Source: Novosphingobium olei (GTDB lineage: Bacteria; Pseudomonadota; Alphaproteobacteria; Sphingomonadales; Sphingomonadaceae). Taken from it: DNA of 64,000 nucleotides. The notes beneath the pieces are model-generated. The model saw only the letters and a program-made list of their open reading frames with translations. It was not told where the DNA came from and searched no databases. The DNA lies in assembly GCF_012927405.1 (NCBI RefSeq), contig NZ_JABBGM010000003.1, forward strand, positions 248,001 to 312,000. The letters are read 5' to 3'. The translations under genes and the position numbers were made by a program. Below, piece after piece: positions 42,941 to 53,705 of this stretch (position 1 is its first letter; every line of letters starts with the position of its first letter).

Positions 42941-45579
42941 GCCCTGCCCGCCCCGATCCAGACGCCCTGTTGCGCACCGCCGCGCGCGCCAGCACCGGCC
43001 GCCTCAAGGTTTTCCTCGGGGCGGCTCCGGGCGTCGGCAAGACGTACGAGATGTTGAGCGACGCCGCTGCCCGCCGCGCGGGCGGGCTGGACGTCGTCGT
43101 CGGGGTCGTCGAAACCCATGGCCGTAGCGAAACCCAGGCGCAGCTTGCCGGGTTCGAGATCATGCCCCGCGCGCGCATCGCGCATCGTGGCCAGCCGCTC
43201 GAGGAGATGGACCTCGACGCCATCCTCAACCGCCACCCGGCGCTGGTGCTGGTGGACGAATTCGCGCACACCAACGCGCCGGGCAGCCGGCACGACAAGC
43301 GCTGGCAGGATGTCGAGGAACTGCTCGCCGCCGGGATCGACGTCTGGACAACGCTGAACATCCAGCACGTCGAAAGCCTCAACGATGTCGTCGCCTCGTT
43401 CACCCATGTTCGGGTGCGCGAAACGGTGCCCGACCGCCTGCTCGACAATGCCGAGATCGAAGTCGTCGACCTGCCCCCTGACGAGCTCATCGCCCGGCTC
43501 AAGGCAGGCAAGGTCTACGTCCCCCACGAAGCGGCGCGGGCGCTCGATCACTTCTTCTCGAAATCGAACCTTTCCGCCCTGCGCGAACTTGCGCTGCGCC
43601 GCGCGGCGCAGGCGGTCGACGCGCAGATGCTCGACGATCTGCGCGCATCGGCAACCGGGGGATCGTGGGCTGTGGGCGAACGCCTGCTCGTCGCGGTCGG
43701 CGCCAACCCGGTGGCGAGCGAAGTCGTACGGGCCGGCAAGCGGCTGGCCGATGCATTGCGTGCGCCCTGGACGGCCGTCCACATCGAAACCACGGGCGAG
43801 CGCAGCGGCCCCGCCGCCGCCCATCTGGCGCAGGCGATGCAGCTTGCCACCCAGCTCGGCGGGCAAGTGCTGACGCTGTCCGGGCCAAGCGTGGTCGATG
43901 GCCTGGCCGATGCGGCGGCGGACACGCGCGCCACCCTGCTCGTGATCGGCCGCCCGCAGCCGCGCCGCTGGCCCTGGCAGCGCCGGCTCCACGCCCGCCC
44001 ATTGGCACGCCGCCTGCCGGGGCTGTCGCTTCACCTTGTCCAGACCAGCCATGCCGAGGCGGCGGGGCACGGCCTGCGCCCGCCCATGCCGGGCATCCCG
44101 GCAGGCCTCGTGCCCTCGTTCCTCGCCACTGCGCTGGTCACCGCGCTCGGCCAGGCGATCTTCGCGCGGGGCAACAATATCACCAACGTCGGCCTGCTCT
44201 ACCTGCTGCCGGTGCTGTTCGCCGCGACCCGCTATGGCCTTGCCACCGGCATCCTAACCGGCCTTGTCGCCTCGCTCGCCTACAACTTCTGCTTCATCCC
44301 GCCGACGGGCACCTTCACCATCGCCGATCCGCAGAACATCATTACCGTGGGCGTCCTGCTGCTCGTTGCCGCCGTGGCCAGCCAGCTCGCCGCCCGGCTG
44401 CGCGCGCAGGCCCTGCTCGCGGCCCGCAGCGCGCGCCAGAGCGCGGCGCTCGCCGGCTTTGCCCGCACGCTGACCGGCATGGCCCGGCCCGAAGCGCTGG
44501 GCGACGTGCTCTGCGCCGAAGCCGCGCGCCTGCTCGATGTGCGCGCGGTGCTGCTGCTCGGCTCGGCCGACGACCTGTCGATCCTCGCCACGACCGCGCC
44601 CGAAACCCCGCTCGCCGCACTCGATCTCGCCGCCGCGCGCTGGAGCGTGGACAAGGGCCAACCCGCCGGACGCGGTTCGAGCACGCTGACCGCCTGCGAA
44701 TGGCTGTTCACCCCGCTGATGGCCGGCGGGGCCACGCTCGGCACGCTGGGCGTGGCGCGCGGCGATGGCGCCCTGCCCGTCCGCTCCGACCAGCTGCCCC
44801 TGCTCGGCAGCCTGGTCGATCAGGCCGCGCTCGCGCTGCAGCGCATCCGGCTCGAACAGGAAGCCGCCGACGTGCGCACGCTGGAAGAGCGTGACCGCCT
44901 GCGCGCAGCGCTGCTCTCCTCGGTCAGCCACGATCTGCGCACCCCGCTGACTGCCGTGCTCGGCTCGTTGCGCACGCTGGAGCCGCGCGATGAAGAACAG
45001 CGCGAACTGCTCGGCGTCGCCCGGGCAGAGGCCGACCGGCTGCAGCGCTTCGTCGCCAACCTGCTCGACATGGTGCGGATCGAAGCCGGCGCCATCGCGC
45101 TGTCGATCGAGCCGGTGGACCTTGCCGAAGCCGTGGCCAGCGCCGTGCACGACCTGCGCCGCGCGCTGGGCACGCAGCCCTTGCGCATCGACATCGCGCC
45201 AGACCTGCCGCTGGCGCTGGTCGATCCGCGCCTGTTCCATCATTGCCTGATCAACCTGATCGAAAACGCCGCGCGCCATGGTGGCGAAGGCCCGATCGCC
45301 ATCGTTGCCGCGCGCCGGGGCGACGGGCTGGACCTGATGGTCATCGACGCCGGCCCCGGCCTTCCCCCCGGCAGCGAAGCACGCGTGTTCGAAACCTTCA
45401 CCCGCCTCGAAGGCTCAGACCGCAAGGGCGGCACCGGCCTTGGCCTCGCCATCGTGCGCGGTTTCTGCAAGGCAATGCAGCTCGATGCGATCGCCGCCAA
45501 CCGGAACGACGGGCCGGGTGCATGCTTTACCATCCGCTTCCCGCCTGACCGCCTGCGCCAACCGAGCGAACCCGAATGA
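42937..45579 (+). CDS. kdpD: KdpD sensor histidine kinase
   Basis: 880 residues starting at GTG 42937. Order of domains: KdpD N-terminal ATP-binding domain (Walker A GAAPGVGKT at 28-36), a universal-stress-like domain to about 370, four membrane helices (about 385-490, with FCFIPPTGTFTIADPQN between), a GAF-like region, then HisKA with His665 in SVSHDLRTPLT and a HATPase domain with NLIENAARHG and GGTGLGLAIVRGF. It senses low K+ or turgor and phosphorylates KdpE. Coupled to kdpC and kdpE by 4-bp overlaps. Confidence 0.94.
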   Translation: MSPARPDPDALLRTAARASTGRLKVFLGAAPGVGKTYEMLSDAAARRAGGLDVVVGVVETHGRSETQAQLAGFEIMPRARIAHRGQPLEEMDLDAILNRHPALVLVDEFAHTNAPGSRHDKRWQDVEELLAAGIDVWTTLNIQHVESLNDVVASFTHVRVRETVPDRLLDNAEIEVVDLPPDELIARLKAGKVYVPHEAARALDHFFSKSNLSALRELALRRAAQAVDAQMLDDLRASATGGSWAVGERLLVAVGANPVASEVVRAGKRLADALRAPWTAVHIETTGERSGPAAAHLAQAMQLATQLGGQVLTLSGPSVVDGLADAAADTRATLLVIGRPQPRRWPWQRRLHARPLARRLPGLSLHLVQTSHAEAAGHGLRPPMPGIPAGLVPSFLATALVTALGQAIFARGNNITNVGLLYLLPVLFAATRYGLATGILTGLVASLAYNFCFIPPTGTFTIADPQNIITVGVLLLVAAVASQLAARLRAQALLAARSARQSAALAGFARTLTGMARPEALGDVLCAEAARLLDVRAVLLLGSADDLSILATTAPETPLAALDLAAARWSVDKGQPAGRGSSTLTACEWLFTPLMAGGATLGTLGVARGDGALPVRSDQLPLLGSLVDQAALALQRIRLEQEAADVRTLEERDRLRAALLSSVSHDLRTPLTAVLGSLRTLEPRDEEQRELLGVARAEADRLQRFVANLLDMVRIEAGAIALSIEPVDLAEAVASAVHDLRRALGTQPLRIDIAPDLPLALVDPRLFHHCLINLIENAARHGGEGPIAIVAARRGDGLDLMVIDAGPGLPPGSEARVFETFTRLEGSDRKGGTGLGLAIVRGFCKAMQLDAIAANRNDGPGACFTIRFPPDRLRQPSEPE

Positions 45580-46259
45580 CCCTGCGCCTCAAGATCCTCG
45601 TCATCGATGACGAACCCGCCATCCGCCGCCTGCTGCGCGGCAGCCTTGGCCACGAAGGCTACGATGTGATCGAGGCGGGCGATGCGCGCGCCGGGCTGGC
45701 CGCCGTGTCCATCGACAAGCCCGATGCGGTGCTGCTCGATCTCGGGTTGCCCGATCGCGACGGCATGGAGCTGGTGCCGCTGGTCAAGGCGGCGGGCGCG
45801 GCGCTGCTCGTCGTCTCGGCGCGCGACACCACGGAGGAAAAGGTCGCCGCGCTCGATCTCGGCGCCGACGACTATGTGACCAAGCCGTTCGATACCCACG
45901 AAGTCCTCGCCCGCATCCGCGCCGCGCTGCGCGCCCGACGCCAGCAGGGCAGCGAGGACAGCATCGTCGGCTTCGGCGAAGTCGAGGTCGATCTCGCCGC
46001 CCGCCGCATCACCCGCCGGGGCGTGGAGGTGCACCTCACCCCCAAGGAATACGGCTTTCTTGCCGAACTGTGCCGCCATCCCGGCCGCGTCGTCTCGCAC
46101 GCCCAGCTGCTGCGCGCCGTGTGGGGCCAGGGCCATGAAAACGACGTCGAATACTTGCGCGTCGCGGCGCGCGGGGTGCGGCGCAAGCTTGAAGACGTCG
46201 ATGTCGAACGCAGCGCCATCCGCAACGAACCCGGCGTCGGCTACCGCCTGATCGCATGA
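45576..46259 (+). CDS. kdpE: KdpE response regulator (OmpR family)
   Basis: 227 residues. Receiver domain with phospho-acceptor Asp55 (LLDLGLPD), DDE near residues 11-13 and Lys in TKPFD near residue 106; the C-terminal winged helix has VHLTPKEYGFLAELCRHPGRVVSH. It activates kdpFABC when phosphorylated by KdpD. The ATG overlaps the kdpD stop. In this arrangement regulator and pump genes form one transcript, so the system amplifies its own expression. Confidence 0.94.
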   Translation: MTLRLKILVIDDEPAIRRLLRGSLGHEGYDVIEAGDARAGLAAVSIDKPDAVLLDLGLPDRDGMELVPLVKAAGAALLVVSARDTTEEKVAALDLGADDYVTKPFDTHEVLARIRAALRARRQQGSEDSIVGFGEVEVDLAARRITRRGVEVHLTPKEYGFLAELCRHPGRVVSHAQLLRAVWGQGHENDVEYLRVAARGVRRKLEDVDVERSAIRNEPGVGYRLIA

Positions 46260-46463
46260 TCCGCAGGGCCAGAGCGCCCGGCAAACCGCGCCTTTCGCAC
46301 GATTGTCCTTGTGTGGCGCCCGATCGTCCCTACATAGGCCGTGCTACCAGTCGCACACTGACGGTTTTTCGGCGCTTCGCGGCTGCTGCGTTTCCCTCAA
46401 TCCCTGCCCCTTGCAGCTAGAGGCTCCCGCCTTTCGGAGAGCCGTTTTTGAAAGGATACGCAC

Positions 46464-46676
46464 ATGGCTATCACCGGAACCGTCAAGTTCTTCAACGTCG
46501 ACAAGGGCTATGGCTTCATCGCGCCTGAAACCGGCGGCCAGGACGCTTTCGTCCACGCCACCGCCGTCGAGCGCGCCGGCCTGCGCACGCTGAACCAGAA
46601 CCAGCGCGTGAGCTACGATCTCGAAACCGACCAGCGCGGCAAGACCAGCGCGGTCAACCTGCAGTCGGTCGACTGA
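46464..46676 (+). CDS. CspA-family cold-shock protein
   Basis: 70 residues, one cold-shock domain: GTVKFFNVDKGYGFIAPE (RNP1 KGYGFI) and DAFVHATAVERAG (RNP2 DAFVHA). Binds single-stranded RNA and DNA and melts mRNA structure. The 204-bp region upstream contains a possible promoter (TTGTGT at 46309, TACATA at 46331) and hence a leader of more than 100 nt, as is common for csp genes. AAAGGA precedes the ATG. A terminator follows at 46761. Whether it is cold-induced cannot be told from sequence. Confidence 0.93.
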   Translation: MAITGTVKFFNVDKGYGFIAPETGGQDAFVHATAVERAGLRTLNQNQRVSYDLETDQRGKTSAVNLQSVD

Positions 46677-46760
46677 TCCGGCTGCCGGGCGTTCCTGCAA
46701 AGGATCGTCCGGCGCCAGTCGCGGCCGGCCTTCGCGTCGGCAGCGGCGTCACCAAACGGC

Positions 46761-46799
46761 AAGGGCCACTCCCGGCGGATCAAGCCAGGGGTGGCCCTT
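46761..46799 (+). terminator. intrinsic terminator after the cold-shock gene
   Basis: AAGGGCCAC (46761-46769) pairs with GTGGCCCTT (46791-46799), extended inwards by CC/GG, and is followed by TCGTTTTG. It ends the csp transcript and separates it from the convergent small gene at 46810. Confidence 0.85.
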
Positions 46800-46809
46800 T
46801 CGTTTTGCC

Positions 46810-47043
46810 TTATCTGTAGCGTACTTCGTCATGGCGCAGGAACGCGAACCTCTTCACCGCGCCTTCGATGATCGCCTTCTTGAATACCACGCGCGCCGCA
46901 TCGGCGCCCTCGATCGTCAGGCAGACGAGATGCGTGCCGCCCGAACGCAGCGGCTCGATCGCACTGATGCGGATGTCCTTGCGCTTGCACTGGTCGATGA
47001 TGTCCTGCTCGGGCAGGGCGAGATTTATCGCACGTGTCGCCAT
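46810..47043 (-). CDS. small hypothetical protein
   Basis: 77 residues from the ATG at 47043, chosen for GGAG 7 nt upstream. A beta-alpha-beta pattern is visible: RAINLALPEQDI, KDIRISAIEPLRSGGTHLVCLTIEGADAARVVF, then a basic helix ending HDEVRYR. It could be a small ACT-like or ferredoxin-like fold. No motif gives a function. The gene stands alone between the csp terminator and a stretch of small minus-strand genes. Confidence 0.6.
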   Translation of the reverse strand: MATRAINLALPEQDIIDQCKRKDIRISAIEPLRSGGTHLVCLTIEGADAARVVFKKAIIEGAVKRFAFLRHDEVRYR

Positions 47044-47221
47044 GTGATGCTCCATCGTCTCGTCACGAGGCCCGACCGGCGGCCGCCCCGTCCTTCTGGC
47101 GCAGGCGCTGGCCCGGACGGCCCCGCCCACAGCGCTCACCGGGTACGGTGACGCAACGCAGGGCCCCGGCATTGCCGGACCTCCCGCGAATTTCTCCGCG
47201 CGGCGCATGCCGCCAGCGCGG

Positions 47222-47530
47222 TCAGCGCGCCCAACGGCTGCGCTCTACCTGCGGGCGCCGCGCGGCGTCGCGGTGGATCATTTTCAGAACCTTGATCAGA
47301 CCCCAGCGAGAAGCCATCGCCACCCGTTCGGGCGCTTCGCCAAGTTCGCCCTGCGGCGTCGTCATAAACGCCTGCGCTGCGCGCGGTCCGCCAAGCAGCT
47401 CGAAAGCTAGGTGGAAGGCCTGCCCACGGCGCAATACGGCGGGATTGCGATAATGCAGTTGATAATGCCGCCGCTCTGCTCTCCGCGGCAGCACGCTCAA
47501 GACATGTCGCCGACCGGCATGCCGCACCAT
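47222..47530 (-). CDS. small protein with a ParS/MbcA-like (DUF2384) C-terminal segment
   Basis: About 102 residues if started at the ATG at 47530; the true start may be further in, since the first 30 residues are Arg-rich and overlap the upstream gene by 34 bp. The C-terminal half (FHLAFELLGGPRAAQAFMTTPQ, later RVAMASRWGLIKVLKMI) has the helix pattern 'aFel.Gg...a..fl.tp...Lg..p' of the toxin-binding domain of Xre/MbcA/ParS antitoxins. No RES-type toxin gene is adjacent. Function tentative. Confidence 0.42.
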   Translation of the reverse strand: MVRHAGRRHVLSVLPRRAERRHYQLHYRNPAVLRRGQAFHLAFELLGGPRAAQAFMTTPQGELGEAPERVAMASRWGLIKVLKMIHRDAARRPQVERSRWAR

Positions 47531-47688
47531 TCGGGATAGGCCGACGCCCCCAGATGGTGACGCAGGCGATCGATGCGGACCTGGTAGTGCCGCACGAGAT
47601 CGAAGCGCGATCCACATCCCGCCTCGTTCGCCCCGGAAGCGCGCAGCACCGCGACCTGATGCTGGAAAAGGAGGTGATTGAGGTCCAC
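47497..47688 (-). CDS. 63-residue hypothetical protein
   Basis: A mainly helical protein: MDLNHLLFQHQVAVLRA, then FDLVRHYQVRIDRLRHHLG and a short tail PEWCGMPVGD. Small proteins of this form are, as far as I recall, widespread in sphingomonads and unstudied. AAGGAGGTGATTG lies just before the start, a near-perfect ribosome-binding site that makes expression likely. It overlaps the following gene. Confidence 0.6.
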   Translation of the reverse strand: MDLNHLLFQHQVAVLRASGANEAGCGSRFDLVRHYQVRIDRLRHHLGASAYPEWCGMPVGDMS

Positions 47689-47947
47689 GGCAGCTCTCCG
47701 ATTTTGCGGGAGCGCGTTGGTCTCTCAGCCGCCTGGTGCATGTTCATGCAGGCGATGCGCATCAGATAGGGATGAATTGCGACTTTTGCAAGTCAGCCCC
47801 GGTGCCGAGCTTCATCTCGCCTGCCCTGCTCGGCCTTCCACCATTGCCTCCATCGTGAGGCTAAATGAAAAAAGTGCAACGTCGGGAAAGGCTTGCGTCA
47901 CCACGCATTGATCCTCCAAGTCCCCTTGCCGGGGCAGGGAGCCGGTG

Positions 47948-48058
47948 ATGAAACTGCCAGACTGGACGACCGCGGAATGGCTGGTCGCCCTGCTGATTGC
48001 GGGCTTGATCGCCATTGTTGCCGTGCTGGGCCTGGTGGTGCTGTTCGCCATCGTCTGA
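47948..48058 (+). CDS. 36-residue single-span membrane peptide
   Basis: ATG 47948 to TGA 48058 with GGGAG 6 nt upstream. After KLPDWTTAEW the rest is one hydrophobic helix (LVALLIAGLIAIVAVLGLVV), ending at the C-terminus, so it is a simple membrane peptide. It lies alone between the minus-strand small genes and the LysR gene. Role unknown. Confidence 0.5.
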   Translation: MKLPDWTTAEWLVALLIAGLIAIVAVLGLVVLFAIV

Positions 48059-48092
48059 CGCCTGGCGCCGGTGGCGCGTCGGACAACCCGCC

Positions 48093-48995
48093 TCATCCCT
48101 GGGCGCGAAGTCTCAGTTCCGCCAGCACGGCGCGAAACGCTGGCGAAAGGTTGTGCCGGTCGGGATAATAAAGGTGGTGCCCGGCAAAGGGCTCGCACCA
48201 GTCATCGAGCACCCGGACCAGCCGCCCGCTGGCAAGGTGTTCGTGCAGCGGCGCATCTTCCAGCACGCAGGTCAGCCCATGCCCCGCGATCGCCGCCTTC
48301 ACCGCCATTGCGCTGTCGTTCAGCACCAGTGGCCCCTCGACCCTCACGCTCAGCGACTGGCCATTTTTCTCGAATTCCCAGGCATACAGCGTGCCGCGCG
48401 TGGCCATTCGCAGGTTGATGCACCGGTGCTGCAACAGATCGCGCGGCACGATGGGCGTTCCGTGGCGCTCCAGATACGACGGCGCGCCCACCACCGCGAG
48501 CCGCAGATCGGGTCCGATACGTACGCCGATCATGTCCTTTTCCACGCTTTCGCCCAGGCGCACACCGGCATCGAAGCGGTCGGCGACGATGTTGGTCAGC
48601 GCGCCGTCGATCGACAGCTCGACCTCGATCTCGGGATAGCGCGCAACGACCGCGTCTATCGCGGGCCACAGTATGGTTTCGGCGGCATGACGACTGGTGG
48701 TGATGCGGACCAGCCCTGCGGGCGCACTGCGAAAGTGGCTCAGCCTGGCAAGCCGCTCGCGGATGTCGCCCAGCGCGGGACGCAAGGTTTCGAGCAATTG
48801 CTCGCCCGCCTCGGTCGGCGCGACGGAGCGGGTCGTGCGGGCGAGCAACTTGATGCCGAGATTTTCCTCGAGGCGGCGCACCGCCTGGCTCACCGCCGAC
48901 TGCGAGGTGCCGAGCCTCGCCGCCGCCCGCGTGAAGTTGCGTTCCTCCGCCACGGCCAGAAGAATTGCCAGGTCGCCGAGTTCATCCCGCGCCAT
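48093..48995 (-). CDS. LysR-family transcriptional regulator
   Basis: 300 residues. N-terminal winged helix with AVAEERNFTRAAARLGTSQSAVSQAVRRLEENLG (residues about 15-48) and a LysR substrate domain from about 90. Its sequence, with the PAGLVRITTSRHAAETIL segment, belongs to the group that often stands divergent from oxidoreductase genes. It is divergent from the aldo/keto reductase at 49090, with nested inverted repeats between, so it likely controls the 49090-51944 operon and itself. The inducer is unknown. Confidence 0.88.
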   Translation of the reverse strand: MARDELGDLAILLAVAEERNFTRAAARLGTSQSAVSQAVRRLEENLGIKLLARTTRSVAPTEAGEQLLETLRPALGDIRERLARLSHFRSAPAGLVRITTSRHAAETILWPAIDAVVARYPEIEVELSIDGALTNIVADRFDAGVRLGESVEKDMIGVRIGPDLRLAVVGAPSYLERHGTPIVPRDLLQHRCINLRMATRGTLYAWEFEKNGQSLSVRVEGPLVLNDSAMAVKAAIAGHGLTCVLEDAPLHEHLASGRLVRVLDDWCEPFAGHHLYYPDRHNLSPAFRAVLAELRLRAQG

Positions 48996-48996
48996 T

Positions 48997-50079
<1,083 letters not shown>

Positions 50080-50091
50080 AAGGCAGACCAG

Positions 50092-51944
<1,853 letters not shown>

Positions 51945-51990
51945 AGTCGCCGGAGCTCAGCGAACATCCTGAAGTCGGGAGGGAAGTGGT

Positions 51991-52362
51991 ATGCAAGGAC
52001 TGCGGATCGCCCGTGCGTGGGCGGGAGCGGTGAGCCTTGCGGTGGGGCTGTGTGCCGAACCGGCGCACGCCGCCGACACCACCATCCGGATCTCCAAGCC
52101 GGCCGAGTTGCGCGAGATTCCCTTGCGCAACGCGCCGGTGGAGGACACCGAAATCTGGGACAGCTGGCAAGGCCAGACGATCGTGCGCAACGTGGTGCGG
52201 CCGACGGTTACCCCCGTGCTTCCCACCCGCGAGAAGCAGACCGGCATTGCCGTGGTGGTCATCCCGGGCAGCGGTCACTGCGATCGGCTGACCGGCTCCT
52301 TCTGTTCCGGAGCCTGGTTGCCAGCCAGCCGCCGCTCCAGAGCGGACAGTCTCCGGGCCTGA
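51991..52362 (+). pseudogene. truncated alpha/beta-hydrolase (acetyl-esterase-like), N-terminal remnant
   Basis: The first 95 residues look like an exported esterase: signal peptide (VSLAVGLCAEPAHAA), then NVVRPTVTPVLPTREKQTGIAVVVIPGSG, which in intact members leads into the oxyanion loop (IxPGGG) and about 200 more residues with the GxSxG nucleophile. Here homology stops at about 52272, just where a small opposite-strand gene ends, and the frame runs on into unrelated sequence to a stop at 52362. This is best explained by a deletion that fused the remnant to the next locus. Confidence 0.7.
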
Positions 52363-52466
52363 AACTCGGTCTCGCTCATCTCCATCGCTTCGGCAAAAGC
52401 CGAAAGGCGGGCGACGAGCCGGCGCCATAGCGGTGGCTGGGTCGGTTTTTCGCTTTCCTCGGTCAT
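52275..52466 (-). CDS. 63-residue hypothetical protein next to the efflux genes
   Basis: A charged, helical protein: PPLWRRLVARLSAFAEAMEM then EFQARRLSALERRLA, a coiled-coil-like arrangement, and a polar tail. It is convergent with the truncated hydrolase, which ends across it. It lies 44 bp past the HlyD gene on the same strand and may be read with it. Small proteins of this form occur in other alphaproteobacteria, as far as I recall; no function known. Confidence 0.55.
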   Translation of the reverse strand: MTEESEKPTQPPLWRRLVARLSAFAEAMEMSETEFQARRLSALERRLAGNQAPEQKEPVSRSQ

Positions 52467-52510
52467 TGGCCGTATCCCGATTGATGATGGACGGTGGATG
52501 CTGGGCGCGC

Positions 52511-53623
52511 TCAGCGCGCCACTTCGACCCTTGCGGTCACGGACAGGCCCGGACGCAACATGGCCACCTTCTGTCCCTGCTCCAGCGAGATCCGCACCGG
52601 CACGCGCTGCACGATCTTCGTGAAATTGCCGGTGCCCGGTTCGAACGGCAGCAGCGCGAAGCTGGATGCGGTGCCGGGAGCAAGGCTTTCTACCTTGCCG
52701 CGCAGCTGGGTGTCGCCCAGCGCGTCTACCTTCACGGTCACTGCCTGGCCGGGATGCATTCTCTCGGTTTGCGTCTCCTTGTAGTTGGCGACCACATAGA
52801 CTTCGCTCTGCGGCACCAGGCCGAGGAGGTACGTGCCGGGCTGGACATAGTCGCCGACCCGCACCTTCTTGTTGCCAACCACGCCATCGATCGGAGCGCG
52901 GATAAAGGTGTAGCCGCTATCCTGCCGAGCAAGCGTCACCGCGGCTTGCGCGCGCGCACGCGCCGACAGGGCCTGCTGCAAGGCCGCCTCCAGCTCGGGG
53001 CGGCGGGCCGAGGCCAGCGCCACCTCGCGTTGCTTCACGATGATGTCGGACCGTGCCTGTTCAGCGGAACTTTGCGCTCCGATGGCAGTCGACTGGGCCG
53101 CCTCGATATCGCGCGCGGCAATCGCCCCGCTCTGCGCAAGCGCCTCGTTGCGGCGCCGATCCGACAGTGCACGCCCTTCCTCGGCGCTGGCGGCCTTCAG
53201 CGCGCTTTGGCTGGCAGACACCCGCGCTTGGGCGAGCGACACCGAAACCGACTGGCTCGACAGAGCGGCCTTGGCGGCTGCGACGTTGGCATCCGCCTGT
53301 GCAAGTTCGGCAAGGGCCGACTCGAGCCGCGCGTCGAATTCCCTGCCCTCGATGACGACCAGGGGATCGCCCGCCTTCACCTGCTGGTTGTCACGCACCA
53401 GAACCTTGGCGACGAAGCCACGGATCCGCGGGGCAATCGTGGTGGTGTCTGCCGCGACATAGGCGTTGTCGGTCGTCTCTGCAGCGGGACTGGCCGTGAG
53501 CCAGATGATGCCGCCCGTCGCGACCACAGCCGCAACCCCTGCAACCAGCAATGCGCGAGGGAAACGCTTCTTGCCCACCCCTGCCGAATTGCCGTCGTCG
53601 GCCGTCAAAGTTTCGTCTGCCAT
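52511..53623 (-). CDS. EmrA/HlyD-family membrane fusion protein
   Basis: 370 residues: cytoplasmic N-terminus, one membrane helix (about 22-44, ALLVAGVAAVVATGGIIWL), then a lipoyl half (APRIRGFVAKVLVRDNQQVKAGDPLVVIE), a long alpha-hairpin (about 100-215), the second lipoyl half (APIDGVVGNKKVRVGDYVQPG) and beta-barrel. This is the periplasmic adaptor of an EmrAB-type drug pump. Partners are the divergent EmrB-like carrier and outer-membrane factor at 53706-56761. Confidence 0.9.
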   Translation of the reverse strand: MADETLTADDGNSAGVGKKRFPRALLVAGVAAVVATGGIIWLTASPAAETTDNAYVAADTTTIAPRIRGFVAKVLVRDNQQVKAGDPLVVIEGREFDARLESALAELAQADANVAAAKAALSSQSVSVSLAQARVSASQSALKAASAEEGRALSDRRRNEALAQSGAIAARDIEAAQSTAIGAQSSAEQARSDIIVKQREVALASARRPELEAALQQALSARARAQAAVTLARQDSGYTFIRAPIDGVVGNKKVRVGDYVQPGTYLLGLVPQSEVYVVANYKETQTERMHPGQAVTVKVDALGDTQLRGKVESLAPGTASSFALLPFEPGTGNFTKIVQRVPVRISLEQGQKVAMLRPGLSVTARVEVAR

Positions 53624-53637
53624 CGAAGTCTCATGAC

Positions 53638-53695
53638 CCTGCTTGTAAATATGACGTTCATCAGATATATGATGCTCAACATATTTACAAGCAGG
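53638..53695. promoter_or_regulatory. 16-bp inverted repeat operator in the divergent efflux promoter
   Basis: CCTGCTTGTAAATATG (53638-53653) and its exact complement CATATTTACAAGCAGG (53680-53695) are 26 bp apart. A second small dyad CATCA-N6-TGATG (53659-53674) lies in the middle. The whole sits between the emrA-like and emrB-like starts. It is the natural operator for the TetR repressor encoded at the end of the operon (56754). Confidence 0.7.
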
Positions 53696-53705
53696 TTCGT
53701 TGCCG

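Noticed and set aside
47136..47762. 208-codon minus-strand ORF covering several small genes
   Set aside because: Its sequence is low-quality (Arg/Ser-rich), and two other frames contain shorter ORFs with better ribosome-binding sites and protein-like patterns.
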